A stretch of DNA of 64,000 nt from Ixodes scapularis (GCF_016920785.2 NW_024609884.1:81509346-81573345); one strand, 5' to 3'; counted from the stretch's first letter, positions 21,702 to 33,535 are shown. Numbers and translations are program-made. Notes: a model not told the origin generated them from the letters alone.

Positions 21702-22930
21702 AAAATCGTGGACTACAGATATTAGCTGAATCGTTGTGGAAACGTTTCTACGAAACCCATGTTGGTTCTTGTCAAAAAGGTTGGTTGACTCTAGGTAACG
21801 AGATATATGGTTAGCGATTATGTGCTCAAGTAATTTGCAACATGTGCCTATTAAAAACATATGTCTGTAATTCCCTGCATCTAATTTGTCACCTGATTCA
21901 AATACAGGAACTACTCTTGCGGTTAACCAATCTGCTGGTAGGGAACAGTTATTAAGTGAGGCACTGAAGAACACGTAAAGGTACTCGGAAACTATTTCCG
22001 ATTGGCGATCAAGAAAAGAATTAGGTATGGCATTAGCACTCCATGATTTCATTACACTGATATTCAACGAAAGCGAAAATATGCCTTTACGACTGGGCAC
22101 CACATCTGGCATTTTAACAGAAGCCGACGAAGAGACAAATTCATTATTCATAATCAAAAAGGAATCGGGTGTAGTAAGAGCTCAGTGAAAACTGGCATTG
22201 AACTAATTTGCGATTTCTTTACCGTTAGTTGACAAAACACCATTATTCTTAGTTGTTCGACTCGTTCACTAGTATCAGATAGAAAGCGCCAATACGTTTG
22301 GAATGAATCTATTAGAAAAGAAGTGAGAGTTTGCCCATGTAATTTATGACTTGAGATGCGTATTTTACTGAGTAATTCGTGATTGAGGACGTTCATCTCC
22401 GAGCTATTTTTAATTTTTGCCATTCGTTTGCGTTTAACACGCCTCTTATGATGAATTATCTCACGATTGATCCATGGATTGTGTCTTCTGACTGGTTTTC
22501 GACGGATCGGAACAAACCTATTGATGCTGGACGTGAAGAGGCTTTTGAACGTTTCCCATAGAAAAGAGACGTCATCGTTGCCCTCAAAATTCGTGAAAGA
22601 AAATTGTAAAAGTCATGAACTGATTCATAGTCTGCAGCTGAAAAATCGATGAAAGTCTTATGGGCAAAGGCGTTTTTTTTTTTGTTTTTTTTTTAATAAT
22701 TAAATTTAGGTTAACCAGTTTGTGATCGGCGATTCCATCTGCGGTAGACACTGTACATACAGTCGCCGGGATCATCTTTGAAAAAAAAATAAGGTCTAGG
22801 ATTGACTAAGTTGTCTCTGTGACTCAAGTGGGAACAGTGACTATCTGTTTAAGATCGTGGGAAAAGACAGAATCAAGAAGCAGGCGTGCGCTCTCGAGGT
22901 CAGGACAGCCGAGATAGCTAAGGCATTGCA
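21702..22930 (-). pseudogene. LINE reverse transcriptase fingers and linker
   Basis: Reading leftward, the frame contains SLNNCSLPADWLTARVVPVFESGDKLDAGNYR, then LLEHIIANHISRYLE and NQHGFRRNVSTTIQL, the usual finger blocks before the first catalytic Asp. The adjoining frame to 22423 is the linker upstream. From 22430 to 22930 the linker and endonuclease end are too decayed to read in one frame. (Only short motifs are quoted; the first block is 31 residues long, its key residues being LPADW and NYR.). Confidence 0.75.
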
Positions 22931-22938
22931 GTCAATAC

Positions 22939-25273
22939 AAGGGATGCGCGAACTTTTTTCGAATCGAAGTTTCGACAATAGAATCAAGCGGTTCAAAAGG
23001 TTCGAAAGATTTCGATTTGCGAACTTTCTATATTGTAAAATTCGACGGAAGTCGAATTTTCGAACTTGTTAAACTGAGAAGTTCGACACTTTTCGAACCG
23101 TCGAACTTATGACGCTAAAAAATCTATCCTTTTCGAACTTTCGAACTTATTACGCTGCAAAATTCGATGCTTGTCGAACTTTCGAACTTGATATACCAGA
23201 AAATTCGGTGATTTTCGCACTTTCAAACTTATTTATCAAGAGAAATAAAAAAAATTCGAATTTTCGAATCCCGACATGTCAAAAGTTCGACGACCTTCGA
23301 ACTTTTAGGGTAAAAGTTCGACGTTCGTCGAACTTCGAAAGACCGGCGGACGGTTTCATTTGAGTTCAAGAATTACATTCGTAATTCTTTTTTTCTTGAA
23401 TTTTTACATGCGGTGCTGCGTTCCTGACGAAAGACAATGTGTTTATTTCAATGTTCTGGCGGGCTTAGTTTTAAAGAAATAAATTCCCGAAGGGGCGAGG
23501 AAGGACGACAGTTTTTCGACGATTGTCGTTTGTGCCATATTTGAAGCAGGCTATAGCCGAAACTATGTATGGTAGAGATGTTAAACTTTTTTAAAAATGA
23601 TCTATGTATAGCCTAGGTAAGAGTCGTCTCAAGATGTGGATATTGTTATTTAAGATAAGTTTCGAAGAAATGTCCAAACATGTATCTATGGGGAGTTATG
23701 CCCTAAACTTGGTATATTTTTTCGTCTAAGTTGTTTGAGGTATCGCATTTAAATTAACACTACAGACAGTACATATCATTGCCATCTGCAGAATACAAAA
23801 TAATGTATTTATTGTTTTTTCACGTTCAGGATTAAATTAACTCATGGGAGAAGATATCTAATATTGTTCAAGTTCAGCACGTCATTAAAAAATAAACATT
23901 TGTTTTTTCGCTTCACGTTCTTGGGACGTGTTTCTTTTAGCCTGCACACATTTTGGCAGAAGAAACTTGTTTCGAAGTTCTGAGCTTCTAAATATGCAAG
24001 AATACAACACTTCCGGCGAATTCTTGATAGTTTTTTTTTCTTCGGCATAGCTGTGAACTTCCGAACCACTAACCATGTGACAAGTAGTGCCTTCTGACAA
24101 CGAGTTTTTGAGAATGAACATCTACTCGATCTTTTATGCAGTGAAGAGCGACAGTAGCTATACATATGCATAAATAATTTCTGCAGCCCTCCCCCTCCCC
24201 CTTCCCGTTTTTCTTCTTCTGACGCCACTTGTATGGCAGAACGCTCCTCGACCTCGAGTTGTGTCGGCTTCTGTGCTTTTTTGCGAGGCGTTTCCTCCGT
24301 CCCGGAAAATAAACCTCCAGGACAATTACAAACTTAATTTACTATATGTCAGCGTCACTCGGGCGGTGTTCGATCGGATTACTACCAGCGTGCAAGGGGT
24401 AGGGGGGTAGTTTGCCAGGTCGCTTCAAGGTTTTTCTGAGCTTCAACCTCCTGCCCGCCCCTGGACGCTTCGAACTAGGTGGTTATCGTAAAACAGTGCG
24501 TTTGTGTGATCACTACTGTGTGATACACGCTAAAGACCCTCCCCCCCTCCCCCCCCCCCCTCCCCCTCCCTCCCCCCCCCCCCCCCCCCCGGGGCTGGCG
24601 GTCATAATTACTGATCTATGGTCAAACGTCACTCTGCATCTGCACTAGCAAATATCAGACCCTATCTTTTCTAATCCTGATTTCGTGAAAAACAGTGAGT
24701 CGTGAAAACATTATTTGAAACTGAAACTGTGGAGGAACATGAAAACCGGACTTCGAACTTTGAACGCTTGGACCTAAAAGAAATTCAAAACCTTCGAATT
24801 TTTTTTTTTTTTAATTTAGCGTTAAAAGAGAATTGAAACCTCCGAACTTTGTGTAGAAAGAAGTTCGAAATAATCGATTTTTCGAACTTTATGTTTATAC
24901 AAATTCGAAGCGTTCGAATTTTTAGATTTTATATCTAAAGAGCTTCGAAATCTTCGAATTTTTCAAATTTTAGATCCGAGGAAATTCCAAGTTTTCGAAT
25001 ATCTCAATTTTCAAGTTCGGAAAGTTGGAAAACTTCGAATTTATCCAACCTCATGTAAAAAATATTCGAAACATTCGAACCCGAAATTTTAGAAACCGTG
25101 AAAGCTTCGAACTTTTCGAATTCGAAACTCCACTGTGATCGAAAGTTGCGAATTTTTCGATTTCGAACCTCGGTCGGTACGAATTATTGAAACTTTTCGA
25201 ATTCGAACCTCAGTTCGCTTCGAAAGTATCGAAACCTTTCGAAATCGAACCTAGGCTGGTCGCGACATCCCTA
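22939..25273. mobile_element. Non-autonomous hAT-like element built of TTCGAA-rich arrays
   Basis: It is inserted in the LINE endonuclease region. An imperfect 8-bp target duplication, GTCAATAC at 22931-22938 and GTCAGTAC at 25274-25281, brackets ends AAGGGATGCGCGAAC and, inverted, TAGGGATGTCGCGAC. About 400 bp at the left and 550 bp at the right are dense in TTCGAA/TTCGAAC words in both orientations. The middle is AT-rich with long C-runs near 24541-24591. No transposase is visible. Confidence 0.78.
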
Positions 25274-25497
25274 GTCAGTACCAGGTAAGTTAAAGTCGCC
25301 AGTGAGCACGCATTTTTTATTAGGCGCGAGCGTGCGATCAAGATAGTTCGCCAGCAATTAAATTACATGATACGGGACTATTGGACAGTCTGTAAACGAC
25401 ACCAAATAAAGTAGAAATATTCCGATAAAATTTTGCACCAAATGCTTTCGTGGTCCGGAATGCTTTCAAGCTTAACGATATTAACTTCTTTTTTTCT
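25274..25497 (-). pseudogene. LINE endonuclease fragment
   Basis: The minus strand contains GDFNLP at 25283-25300, a hallmark of the APE-like endonuclease, preceded by partly readable family sequence. It is separated from the rest of the LINE by two inserted elements. Confidence 0.7.
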
Positions 25498-25939
25498 AGA
25501 GCGCAGCTCTCAAGAGCTACGTCGCCGTCGGCGTCGGCGTAACCGCGAGGTCACGTGACACCCCAAGGTCACCCCTAAGGTCGCGTGACCCCCAATGTCA
25601 GTCCAAGGTCACGTGACCCCCCTCCCCCCGAGGTCACCCCAAAGTAACGTGGCACCCAGAGGTCGCGTGACCCCCCTCCCCCCCGGGTTCACGTGAACCC
25701 CTCCCCGAGGTCACGTGACCCCCTCCCGCCCCCCCCCCCTGAAGTCACGTGACACCCCCCTCCCCCCGAGACCACGTGACACCCTCCCCCCGAGGTCAGG
25801 TGACCCCCCCCGGAGCATGTTCGAAAATGAGAGGAGGAGGATGAGAAGGAAGAGGGGTCTACCCTCCCCTCAATACCTTTCCCTCCTCCTCCCCCCTCAG
25901 TACCCTTCCCTACTCATTCCTCCTCAAGAGCTGCGCTCT
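25498..25939. mobile_element. MITE with AGAGCGCAGCTCT ends and a GTCACGTGAC-rich core
   Basis: Inverted ends AGAGCGCAGCTCT and AGAGCTGCGCTCT lie at the two borders, followed inside by CGTCGCCGTCGGCGTCGG. The core is an array of about ten units of roughly 24-28 bp carrying GTCACGTGAC-like palindromes separated by C-tracts. A second member of the family lies at about 50530-50983. Confidence 0.75.
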
Positions 25940-26520
25940 AATTCGGCGTTACAAGGAGTTGTAAACGGCTTTCATTTTATTTTTGCTATTATTGCTACGC
26001 CACCACCTCGTCCTTCACGATCCCGTCTCACTATTTTATGTGAGGGGGGTGTAATTTCGGAATCAGTAATATTTGGTTACAGCCATGTCTCTGTAAGCCT
26101 TAGTAGGTGAGGGTCATAGAGCAGGAGAACTTCTTCCAATTGTTGGGATTTGTTAGCAATATTTGTTCCGTTCAGCACACTTATCCCAAGTCTTTTAAAC
26201 TCCTTTCAAGAAAATGCTTGAGCAGAGTTGGATTGGCGAACTTATTTCCGACGGAAATTGGTAGAGTGAACATGTTCTGGGTAAGAGTTTACTTCGTTCC
26301 AAACATAAACGGCGTCGTCCATCCTAAGGCGGTCGGGGTCCATGGTCACTTTGCGGCCCTGGGCTTTTGAACTCTTTGCCATGTTGCCAGAAGTTAGACC
26401 GCTTCTTTAGTGTAGCTCTGCAGTAGTCGTGACTAATAGATATATTTGAACCTTTTAGTTTAGGACAACTCTGCAGAACATGCATTTTCTCGGTGTAGTC
26501 AAAACATTTTAGCATGACGG
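25940..26520 (-). pseudogene. LINE 5' region, decayed
   Basis: This is the remaining LINE sequence up to the point where the cassette flank resumes at about 26530. No continuous reading frame remains. Confidence 0.45.
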
Positions 26521-26529
26521 GTATTCAGC

Positions 26530-29110
26530 ATGCTTGAGTTATGCATGCTGAGTATGATGAGACATGTCGACTCAAGTTAGCACCGTTGAAGATATTAGAT
26601 ACGTTTGTCGCGGTATATATAGTTCTCACGCAGGGTGGAGAATAAATATCAATATGATTTAAATCGTGATTTGAACGAGACCAGCTTTACTATGATGATT
26701 TAAATCAAACCTTTCCAGGAAAAATAATTCCAAACTATTTTTTTAGTTTCTGCTTGTCTATCATTTCATGCTTTCCATGCGCATGCATTTTGTATTAAGT
26801 ATATAAATCTTATATTATGCAAGAAATATTTATACAAGGCTGAACACGAGCAAATAAAAAAATGCTCATCTGAGGCAATTCGAGCATTGAACTTGAATTT
26901 CACCTTCTACTTCGTTCGCCAGCTACGCAACATCCTATTGTACCAAAATCGAAGCGCAAAAGAAAGAAACGAAAACTTGAAAAGTAATGTCCTATTGCAT
27001 TCGAGTCAAAACGCGACAGAAAAATCAAATACATTTTTTTCTAACTCCAACAAGTCAAGCTTTTTTTCATCTAGTACGTCGGAGGTTACAGCAATAAAAG
27101 GTTGTTAATTAAATTGCACTTTAGATTTACAGTCATAATTTTTACGCATTCTCTTTAGTGATCGGATGAATTCATCAATCATTCTACCATGATGAAAAAT
27201 ACATTTAGTGGCGAAAAATCCTTGTTTTCTCTAGCTACATTGATTTAAATAAAATAAATCTGATTTAGTTTATGTTTTCCCACGCTGCTCTCACATACAG
27301 AAAAGAAAAGAACATCTGACCGCCTCTCGACAACAAGTGGAGAATCCATCACAATGCAACCAATTCAGGGTTTTACACCTACCTAATGAGGAGGCCCAAA
27401 AATGGGATTCCTTGGTGTTTAGCGATTAGAGCATACTGCATTTCAAGAAAACTTGGCCTCTTGATTCCAGGTTGAGCAGAGGCCTTCACTGAACAAGGTT
27501 TGCCATAAAGGAGATGCACGCTCGATGCCAGGAGCACGTACTCGCATAGTCTCAACAGCACAATCCACTTTTGGTGAAGCCTGCAGCAGCCTGATCCGCA
27601 GCTCGAAAGGCGCTGTCACATTCAGAAAACAGTTGGACAACTCTGTCCATCAACACGAGGGGAACATGTTTTCGGTAACCGTGTTACACTGAAGCAACAA
27701 AAACTGTCGGGAAACATGTTTTTGCTGCCCGACAACCGTCCTTGCCGATTTGTTGTCCAACAGTCGGAGAACACCCTGTCACACCGCGCTGACGGCGTGC
27801 CAACACAAGGAACACTCCGCCATTTTGATTGTTTACTTTCGTTCGTAGTGGACCGGCGTCGCAAGAAAAGGAATTTACAAAGTGCTTGTGCGTTTGAAGG
27901 GCCTGGAATTACCACGGATCGACATCATCCAGTGACTGTGATTAAAAAACTTGACAGGATGAGTATTTTCTCATCTTTATTTTATCAAAAGATTTTTCAT
28001 TCGCTGACCAAGCAGCTAGCCCTAACCGAGGAAGGTGAGATCGCTGCTATGTTCGTGATTTACGGCATCGAATGAATTGTTTCTGTCCGGTTTTGCCTTT
28101 TGCGTAATTCCTATTTCTATTGTAAAATATATTCAGCACTGGCAGTACCCCAGAGTGTCTTTTGTAGCTTGGTATTGAGCTGAACCATTTGTGTTGTTAA
28201 AACTGCGACATCGACACCATCAGCGTTTATACGATAGGAGGAATATATGTGTTTCAATGATATTTTTTTTTTATCGCCATTCCTCAAAACGTCATGGGTA
28301 TTTCTGAAACAATTCAAGTGTCTGGAGGCTACTGTTTTCAAGTTCCAATCATCAACAATGGTGATCAAAGCGGTCGTTTTCGTGCTTCAATTTTCTAATT
28401 GCTCGCTTTCATGGATGAATTTTATGAAATTTTATTAACGGACGACGGGATAAAATGGCAGGCCTTGAGGATTGCTATTTTGTGTCACTAGCAGTAATGT
28501 GAGCTGCTCTCTCGGCAGTTCTAATTGCACCAAGCGTCTGAACGTTTATGACCGTAGCTCTGACTACTACGACAATCGCTTTCCATAATTGCGCAGTAAA
28601 AGCATTGGTAAACTTATTTAAGCTGCACGCCGGTTTTAATTATTGTTAAATAGCGTTTTTCAGGCCTTTCTTTGAGTAAGCTCTTTAATAAACACGTTAT
28701 TGATAGAACAGTCTGCAATCCAAGCTATTTGTGTTGTCAAATTGTCGTGTTGATGGCACTAATTCGCTTATCCACCTATATTGGCAACACGCGTCGTCCA
28801 AGAAAAGTTGCTGCTCTTTTTGTTGCCGAAAGCTGTCACATCGAGGCAACATTGTGCTGTGACCTGTGTTGCTGATGTTCCCGCGATGCGACAGGTTGGT
28901 CGGGCAACAGGGCGACTGGGAACAAAGGTGGCCAACTCTTATTGAAAATGTTGTGTTAATTGTTGCCGTAGACGTGTTTCCTCAATGTGAGGGCCTTAAG
29001 AAAGCAGACAACGCCAACCGTCGGAGGAGTGGGGCGCTCCGCTTTGGGCTTCGTGCGCTTTCTGCGCTATTTTGGCATAAGGTTGGGGGACCATGCATGG
29101 CTAATGCGTG
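26530..29110. repeat. Cassette-duplicated flank of B2 continuing to the cassette 2/3 junction
   Basis: It matches, in order, the flanks of B1 (13190-14160), B3 (40670-41400 and, after insertions, 54056-54783) and B4 (60890-61900, 63166-64000). Landmarks are 'ggagaataaatatcaatatg', 'tggagaatccatcac', 'gacaactctgtccatcaaca', 'cctaaccgaggaag', 'actgttttcaagttcc' and 'gggcaacagggcgac'. Frames at 27443-27915 and elsewhere are not conserved between copies as protein. Confidence 0.78.
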
Positions 29111-30200
29111 AAGCTATCGGATACAAACTGGTAGCAGTGCGCAGAAAATACACAGTTCAAAAAAGGAATGAACAGATCGAGTGCCGAACTTCAACTGAAC
29201 GTTTATTGAAAAGAAAACATTGAGGTAAACAACCACATAGTCATACCGTCGATATGTGCTAAAAAAATGTCTTTCTTTCTTGTGTAAACAGACCGATGTT
29301 GGACCGACACAATTGTCACCCTCCTTTCGTGTCTCGTAGGCTTCCAGCAATTCCCCTTGCATTTTTTTTTCAACTCCTTTTCCCAAAATCGTGATGCTGT
29401 CAAATTTCGGCTGACACATGCATGTGATACGGTGTAAAGCAAGGTGCAACCTCAGCGGTAGACCGCAGAGAAAATGCATGTTCGCGTGCTCGATCGTTGA
29501 CACAACGGCCAGTCTGGCGGATGTATGCTCGTCCACAGCTTAGCGGAATGCGAGAGACCACTCTGGTCTGTGCACTCGACGTACTTATTCCTTTGATTTA
29601 TCGCACGGTGGTTGCCTCACCCATCTCTGTCAGCCACTTTGGGGCATAACTGCAACATCTTGCTTGGCGCCGAAAAGACAACAGGCATTTTGTAGCGCCC
29701 CGCTATCTTTTTCAATATGAGAGATCTTGTGTATAAAAGGGATTACTTCTGGTCTCTTATATGGTCGTTGCCTATGTGGTTGGGGTCCAGTCTTTATCTT
29801 TCTTGGTAGCTTTTTCACCACCACCAAGATAAACTGAAGCTGGGAAGCCCGCGGCGCTAAGTCGTTCAACCTGCCGCCCTAAGCTCTCCAGTAGAGTATA
29901 GTGGCAAGACCTGTCTTGGGCCACCAGTAGATACGAAGACGCGATGCCCCTTTTAACTAGCTTTGAGTGCGAAGAATCAAAAGGGTTGAGAGAGAGCCAA
30001 CACACATTACGCTCCGTGAACTTCAATTTTAGTTGGGAAAACTGCAAGAAGATGCCGTCTTGGCGGTCGCGTGGATGTGTGTCGTGTGTCGCGTGAAAAC
30101 ATCCAACAGTGAATCGACAACGCTACCATTGGAAGCCCCGTCAGGCGTTTTGGTTACCACCAGGTAGTCGTCCACAAATCGATATGCCTTACTGACACTG
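29111..30200 (-). mobile_element. Penelope-like element (PLE copy 3), RT end to 3' tail
   Basis: Reading from right to left: a reverse transcriptase box RFVDDYLVVT (30164-30181), the block KLKFTERNVCW, SHSKLVKRGIA, VERLSAAGFP, RPEVIPFIHKISH, a diverged GIY-YIG region with EHANMHF and ELLEAYE, then the 3' tail ending near 29115. Several frameshifts are present. It is the same subfamily as copies 1, 2, 7 and 8 and lies in opposite orientation to copies 4 and 7 across the cassette junction. Confidence 0.82.
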
Positions 30201-30469
30201 CTCGCTTGACGACTACCTGGTGTTTGTGTTTTATGTCTGAGGCGCGTCCGCTTTGACCTTGAGCGCTCCCGTCGGCTTCCGTGACGAAGCGTCTGCGTTG
30301 CTGTGCCTTTCTTTGTGTTTTATTTCTGAGGCTCTTGCTTGATGACGGGAATTGAAGTGCCGTTTCGCTCAGCCAATGGGAATTTAGTTGCAGTTCCGCT
30401 CAGCCATTGGGAATTTAGGCGACGTTTTTCGCTACTACAGAGAAAGCCGGCTTCGCTCCGTGCGACAGA

Positions 30470-30612
30470 TAATGATTTCGCATTAATAAGAGACCAGAAG
30501 TAATCCCTTATATACATAAGATATACAATATTATGAAAACGATAGCGGGACGCTACGATGTGGCTATTGTCTTTTCAGCGCCAAGTAAGATGTCGCAGTT
30601 ATGCCCCTTCAG
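30470..30612 (+). mobile_element. Penelope-like fragment (PLE copy 4), inverted relative to copy 3
   Basis: The plus strand reads RPEVIPYIHKIYN and AGRYDVAIVFSAPSKM, the connector just before the endonuclease. Only about 140 bp remain. Confidence 0.75.
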
Positions 30613-30639
30613 GGTGACATATTTGGCTGGGTGTTCCAT

Positions 30640-31590
30640 TTTCTCTTCTTCTCCTTGCCGCTGCCGTTTGAATTGTCTTCTTCTTTTGTGACACATATCG
30701 AAGCCCGTGGATATGACTATTTGGGAGAGTACCGATCGACCGGTTCAGGTTGTTCTTTGTATGCTGATTCTGCCATGACTCTAAAAAGAATAGTCTTTTC
30801 CAGTTTATTTCCGTGTCCAGTACTGAACTGCTGTCGAAGTCGATGACGTGGTTGTTCTTTTCTGCATGTTCCTCTAGAGAGTTAAACTTGGATGTCCTTC
30901 TTTTTTACATCATATTTGTGCCTCTGTAGACGTTCGGGGAAGTTCTTGGTTTCCCCCCCCCCCCCCCCCCCCCTTTATGAGGTGTTGCAGTCGGGGTAAC
31001 TAGTGCGGTAAACAATGCCTTGGGCTTTTTCTTATGGATGACAATCTTTTCAAAGAGGAAGATGATGGCCAATAGTCGAGAGGGGCTTACGTGCCACTGC
31101 TATGCCATATGGTTTGAGAGCACGGGTCAGAACTTCCCTCGCGCCTCTGAGGTACGGGACGCACACGCGGCTGGAGAGATGAGTTTTCTCGGCTGCAGAT
31201 GGGTGACGAAGTATCCTGTCGATATTGTTAACGAATCTTGTTGGATATGCGTTTTTTCGAAGGTCCCGTTTTATAATATCAACTTCCTCTTCAAGTGTCT
31301 TATCTGTGGAACACACCGTGATGGCACGTCGAAATAGTCCGAAACTACCGAAGATTTGTGAAATGTGGGGTGGTTTGGATAAAAATTTAAGTATCGCCCG
31401 GTGTTCGTTGGTTTTCTTTACGCCTGGGTCGCTAACCTTGTCAAACGCAAATATTCTTTGCGTTATGACATAGTGGGGGAGGAGCCGAAAGATTGCCAGG
31501 AAGTTGTCTTTTCTCACAAACCCGCCGATCCGTATATAGTCGCGACGTTTTTCATTAAAGGGGTGAAGAATCCCGAGCACTCCCTAGACG
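30640..31590 (-). mobile_element. Penelope-like element of a different subfamily (PLE copy 5)
   Basis: A minus-strand frame (31050-31580) reads IFGSFGLFRRAITVCST, then VDIIKRDLRKNAYPTRFVNN and RVCVPYLRGAREVLTRALK with PYGIAVARKPLST, the connector of PLE proteins. A G-run at 30954-30974 marks a gap in which the endonuclease is missing. A decayed C-terminus (EHAEKNNHVIDF, then LFFLESWQNQHT, NRSIGTLP) follows at about 30670-30870. The copy is dead. Confidence 0.72.
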
Positions 31591-31735
31591 CCGAACAAGA
31601 GACGCGCTCTCCGTACGAGAGAGCGCGCGGAGACGACCGTCGTTCATAGGTGTAATGTAACGAGAAAAATGATCAGCTGAGACCAACTGGTTTGATAGTC
31701 GCTCAAAAGCACGGCGGAGGGTAGGGGTAATTGCA

Positions 31736-32113
31736 TTTTAACATCAACACCGTCGTAGTTGGCAGTCTGATATCGTTCTTATTTCCGTCGATAAAGCAGA
31801 ATTTTCTGAAAAAAACGTCCCTGCCGTTCCTTTCATTTCTCTCATAAGTGCAACCCGACGTGGCTAGGTCAGAACCAGCCAAGTGGCGTTGTCCGCTTTC
31901 GGGCGGATTTCGCCTCCCGGCAGTTGTCCCTCCATCGGCGGTATAAAATCATTTTACTGCTTTTTTCTAATTAATAACTATTGGCCACGTAGGCCAGAAA
32001 AGGCGTCGGTGTGGTCGGCTTTCTAAGGTTAGCCAGACTGGGATTAATTCTGCTTTCATCAACGGAAATAAGAGTAATGTCAGGTTGTCATTATTGACGT
32101 TGATATTTTAAGA
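31736..32113. repeat. Palindromic element, arms of about 75 bp
   Basis: 'cttatttccgtcgataaagcagaatt' type sequence in the left arm (31736-31811) recurs inverted in the right arm (32042-32113) as 'aattctgctttcatcaacgg' and onward. A TATA-like 'ggtataaaatc' lies in the loop and 'gtataaaaactc' beyond the right arm, with no gene attached. Confidence 0.65.
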
Positions 32114-32834
32114 ACGGGATGACTGCAGGCTTCCATCGTACGGAATCAGACTTGTCACCGTCAAATCGAACACGCACCATTCAATTTATCGTTCCCAACT
32201 AATAATCCTCATCCTGACGTCAAGGGTATAAAAACTCTAAAAGGACGCCACTGAACGCGCCTGCACACTGCGAGCCCTAGCACGGGCCTCTCTCTTGAAA
32301 ATCTGTCATAGCCGCCCGTGACTTCATAGAACGTGAGCCATTTAAATTCCAGAACCTCTAAAACCATTATTTCCAAAAATGGCACGCTGTGCTGTTCCTC
32401 GTTGTTGCCTAGTTAAAACGCCTCTAAGCAGGGGCGTCGAACTCGAAACAGGAGGACAGGGAGGGGGGCGGGTCACCCGCCTCCTCCCCCACCTCTGTAG
32501 CATCGAAAGAGGGGGCAAATGGCATAAAGGTGGAAGGATGGGGGGGGGGCGGGGGGGGGAGGGGGTGGGAGGCGATCGCACCAGCCCCAGACCATTCCTA
32601 CATAGTGTCCATACGTTTCAGAAAGATATACTAAAAGATTTAGGAGAAGCGATATCCCCTCCTCTCTCCCGAACATTTTCTACGGCACTTCCTGACCTTT
32701 ATTTGTGTGTGTGTGTGTGTGCGTGTGTGTGTGTTGGCCGTACCCCTTTTTATTTTCCTTCCCTCGGTTTTCCCTCGCCATTTCCCGTCGTCTCCTCATC
32801 TCTCGCACACTACGGACGTCACTACATAAACCCC
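32114..32834. other. Low-complexity region without a recognised gene
   Basis: G-rich tracts (32540-32575) and a GT microsatellite (about 32703-32736) break up the frame that starts MARCAVPRCC at 32379. No domain is recognised. Confidence 0.5.
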
Positions 32835-33535
32835 CTCTGGGCAACACCTCCTAGACAGCTTTAAAGCCTGCGCGTTACGTCACATGACGTCACATCCGGG
32901 GGTCCGGCACGGGCTGTGGTTAGATGCGAGTGCCGCTTCAGCGTTCGCGTGGGACTATGATAGAAAACGAGCCCCATGACGAACACTGACGCGGCACTCG
33001 CATCCAATCAGCGCCCGTGCCGGACCCCAGACGTGACGTCATGTGACGTAACGCGCAGGCTTTAAAGGGATACTGAACCAAGAAATTTAGTGTCCATAAT
33101 AAGTGGCGCACGTTCTTTCCACGAGCCAGCAGCCGTCGGTGTGCGCGAGCACACGCAACAAAAATGACGTCAAAGACCTCCATTCGCGGTTAAGATGACA
33201 GTGAAATGTATGGGCTTCGGGCCAAAGGAGAATAAAGACAAGTTTTTCATCTACACAGCGGTGTCTGGTGTAAAAGATAAGCGATTAATTGGTCTGACAA
33301 TCACGTAGCTTTAACTTATAGAGATGACAAGCCTGTCTTTTCTCCCTTGGCCCGAAGACTATGCATTTCACTGTCCTCTTAAAATGGAGGTCTTTGACGT
33401 CATTTTCGTTGCGTGTGCTCGCGCACACCGGCGGCTGCTGGTTCGTGGAAAGAACGTGCGCCACTTATTATGGGCACTAAATTCTTTGGTTCAGTATCAC
33501 TTTAAAAGCTGTCTAGAAGGTGTTGCTCTGGGTGA
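32835..33535. mobile_element. Foldback element with a second palindromic element nested in its left arm
   Basis: Outer arms carry 'caacacctcctagacagct' at the left and its near complement ending at about 33535, and continue inward with 'gatactgaacca...aaatttagtg', 'aagtggcgcacgttctttcc' and 'aatgacgtcaaagacctcca'. The minus frame at 32938 and the plus frame at 33324 both read MEVFDVIFVACARAHRRLL because they lie in the two arms. The left arm is interrupted by 32865-33061. Confidence 0.82.
32865..33061. mobile_element. Nested TTAA-flanked palindromic MITE, 197 bp
   Basis: TTAA at 32861-32864 and 33062-33065 brackets inverted ends AGCCTGCGCGTTACGTCACA. The arms extend about 60 bp with a loop near 32955. 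The right arm of the host foldback (33502-33505) has a single uninterrupted TTAA at the corresponding place, serving as an empty site. Confidence 0.82.

Larger units (their letters stand above)
18763..26520 (-). mobile_element. Non-LTR retrotransposon (jockey/CR1-like LINE), degenerate and interrupted by three later insertions
   Basis: It sits inside the duplicated flank of exon B2. Sequence equivalent to the other cassettes stops at about 18762 and resumes at about 26530. The 3' end, on the left, has a T-rich (A-tail on the minus strand) edge. The minus strand encodes, from right to left, an endonuclease with GDFNLP (25283-25300), reverse transcriptase fingers (21702-22430), the palm with SGVPQ and FADD, and the post-RT domain (19254-19863). 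It is split by a hAT element (20075-21693), a TTCGAA-rich hAT-like element (22939-25273) and a MITE (25498-25939). Frameshifts and homopolymers show it is dead. Confidence 0.82.

Noticed and set aside
27443..27915. A conserved gene in the cassette flanks (also near 13804-14142 and 63161-63574)
   Set aside because: The frames shift between paralogous copies and the protein is not conserved; similarity is at DNA level only.
31736..32260. Promoter with TATA boxes (ggtataaaatc, gtataaaaactc)
   Set aside because: One lies in a palindrome loop and neither precedes a recognisable gene; AT-rich chance matches are expected.
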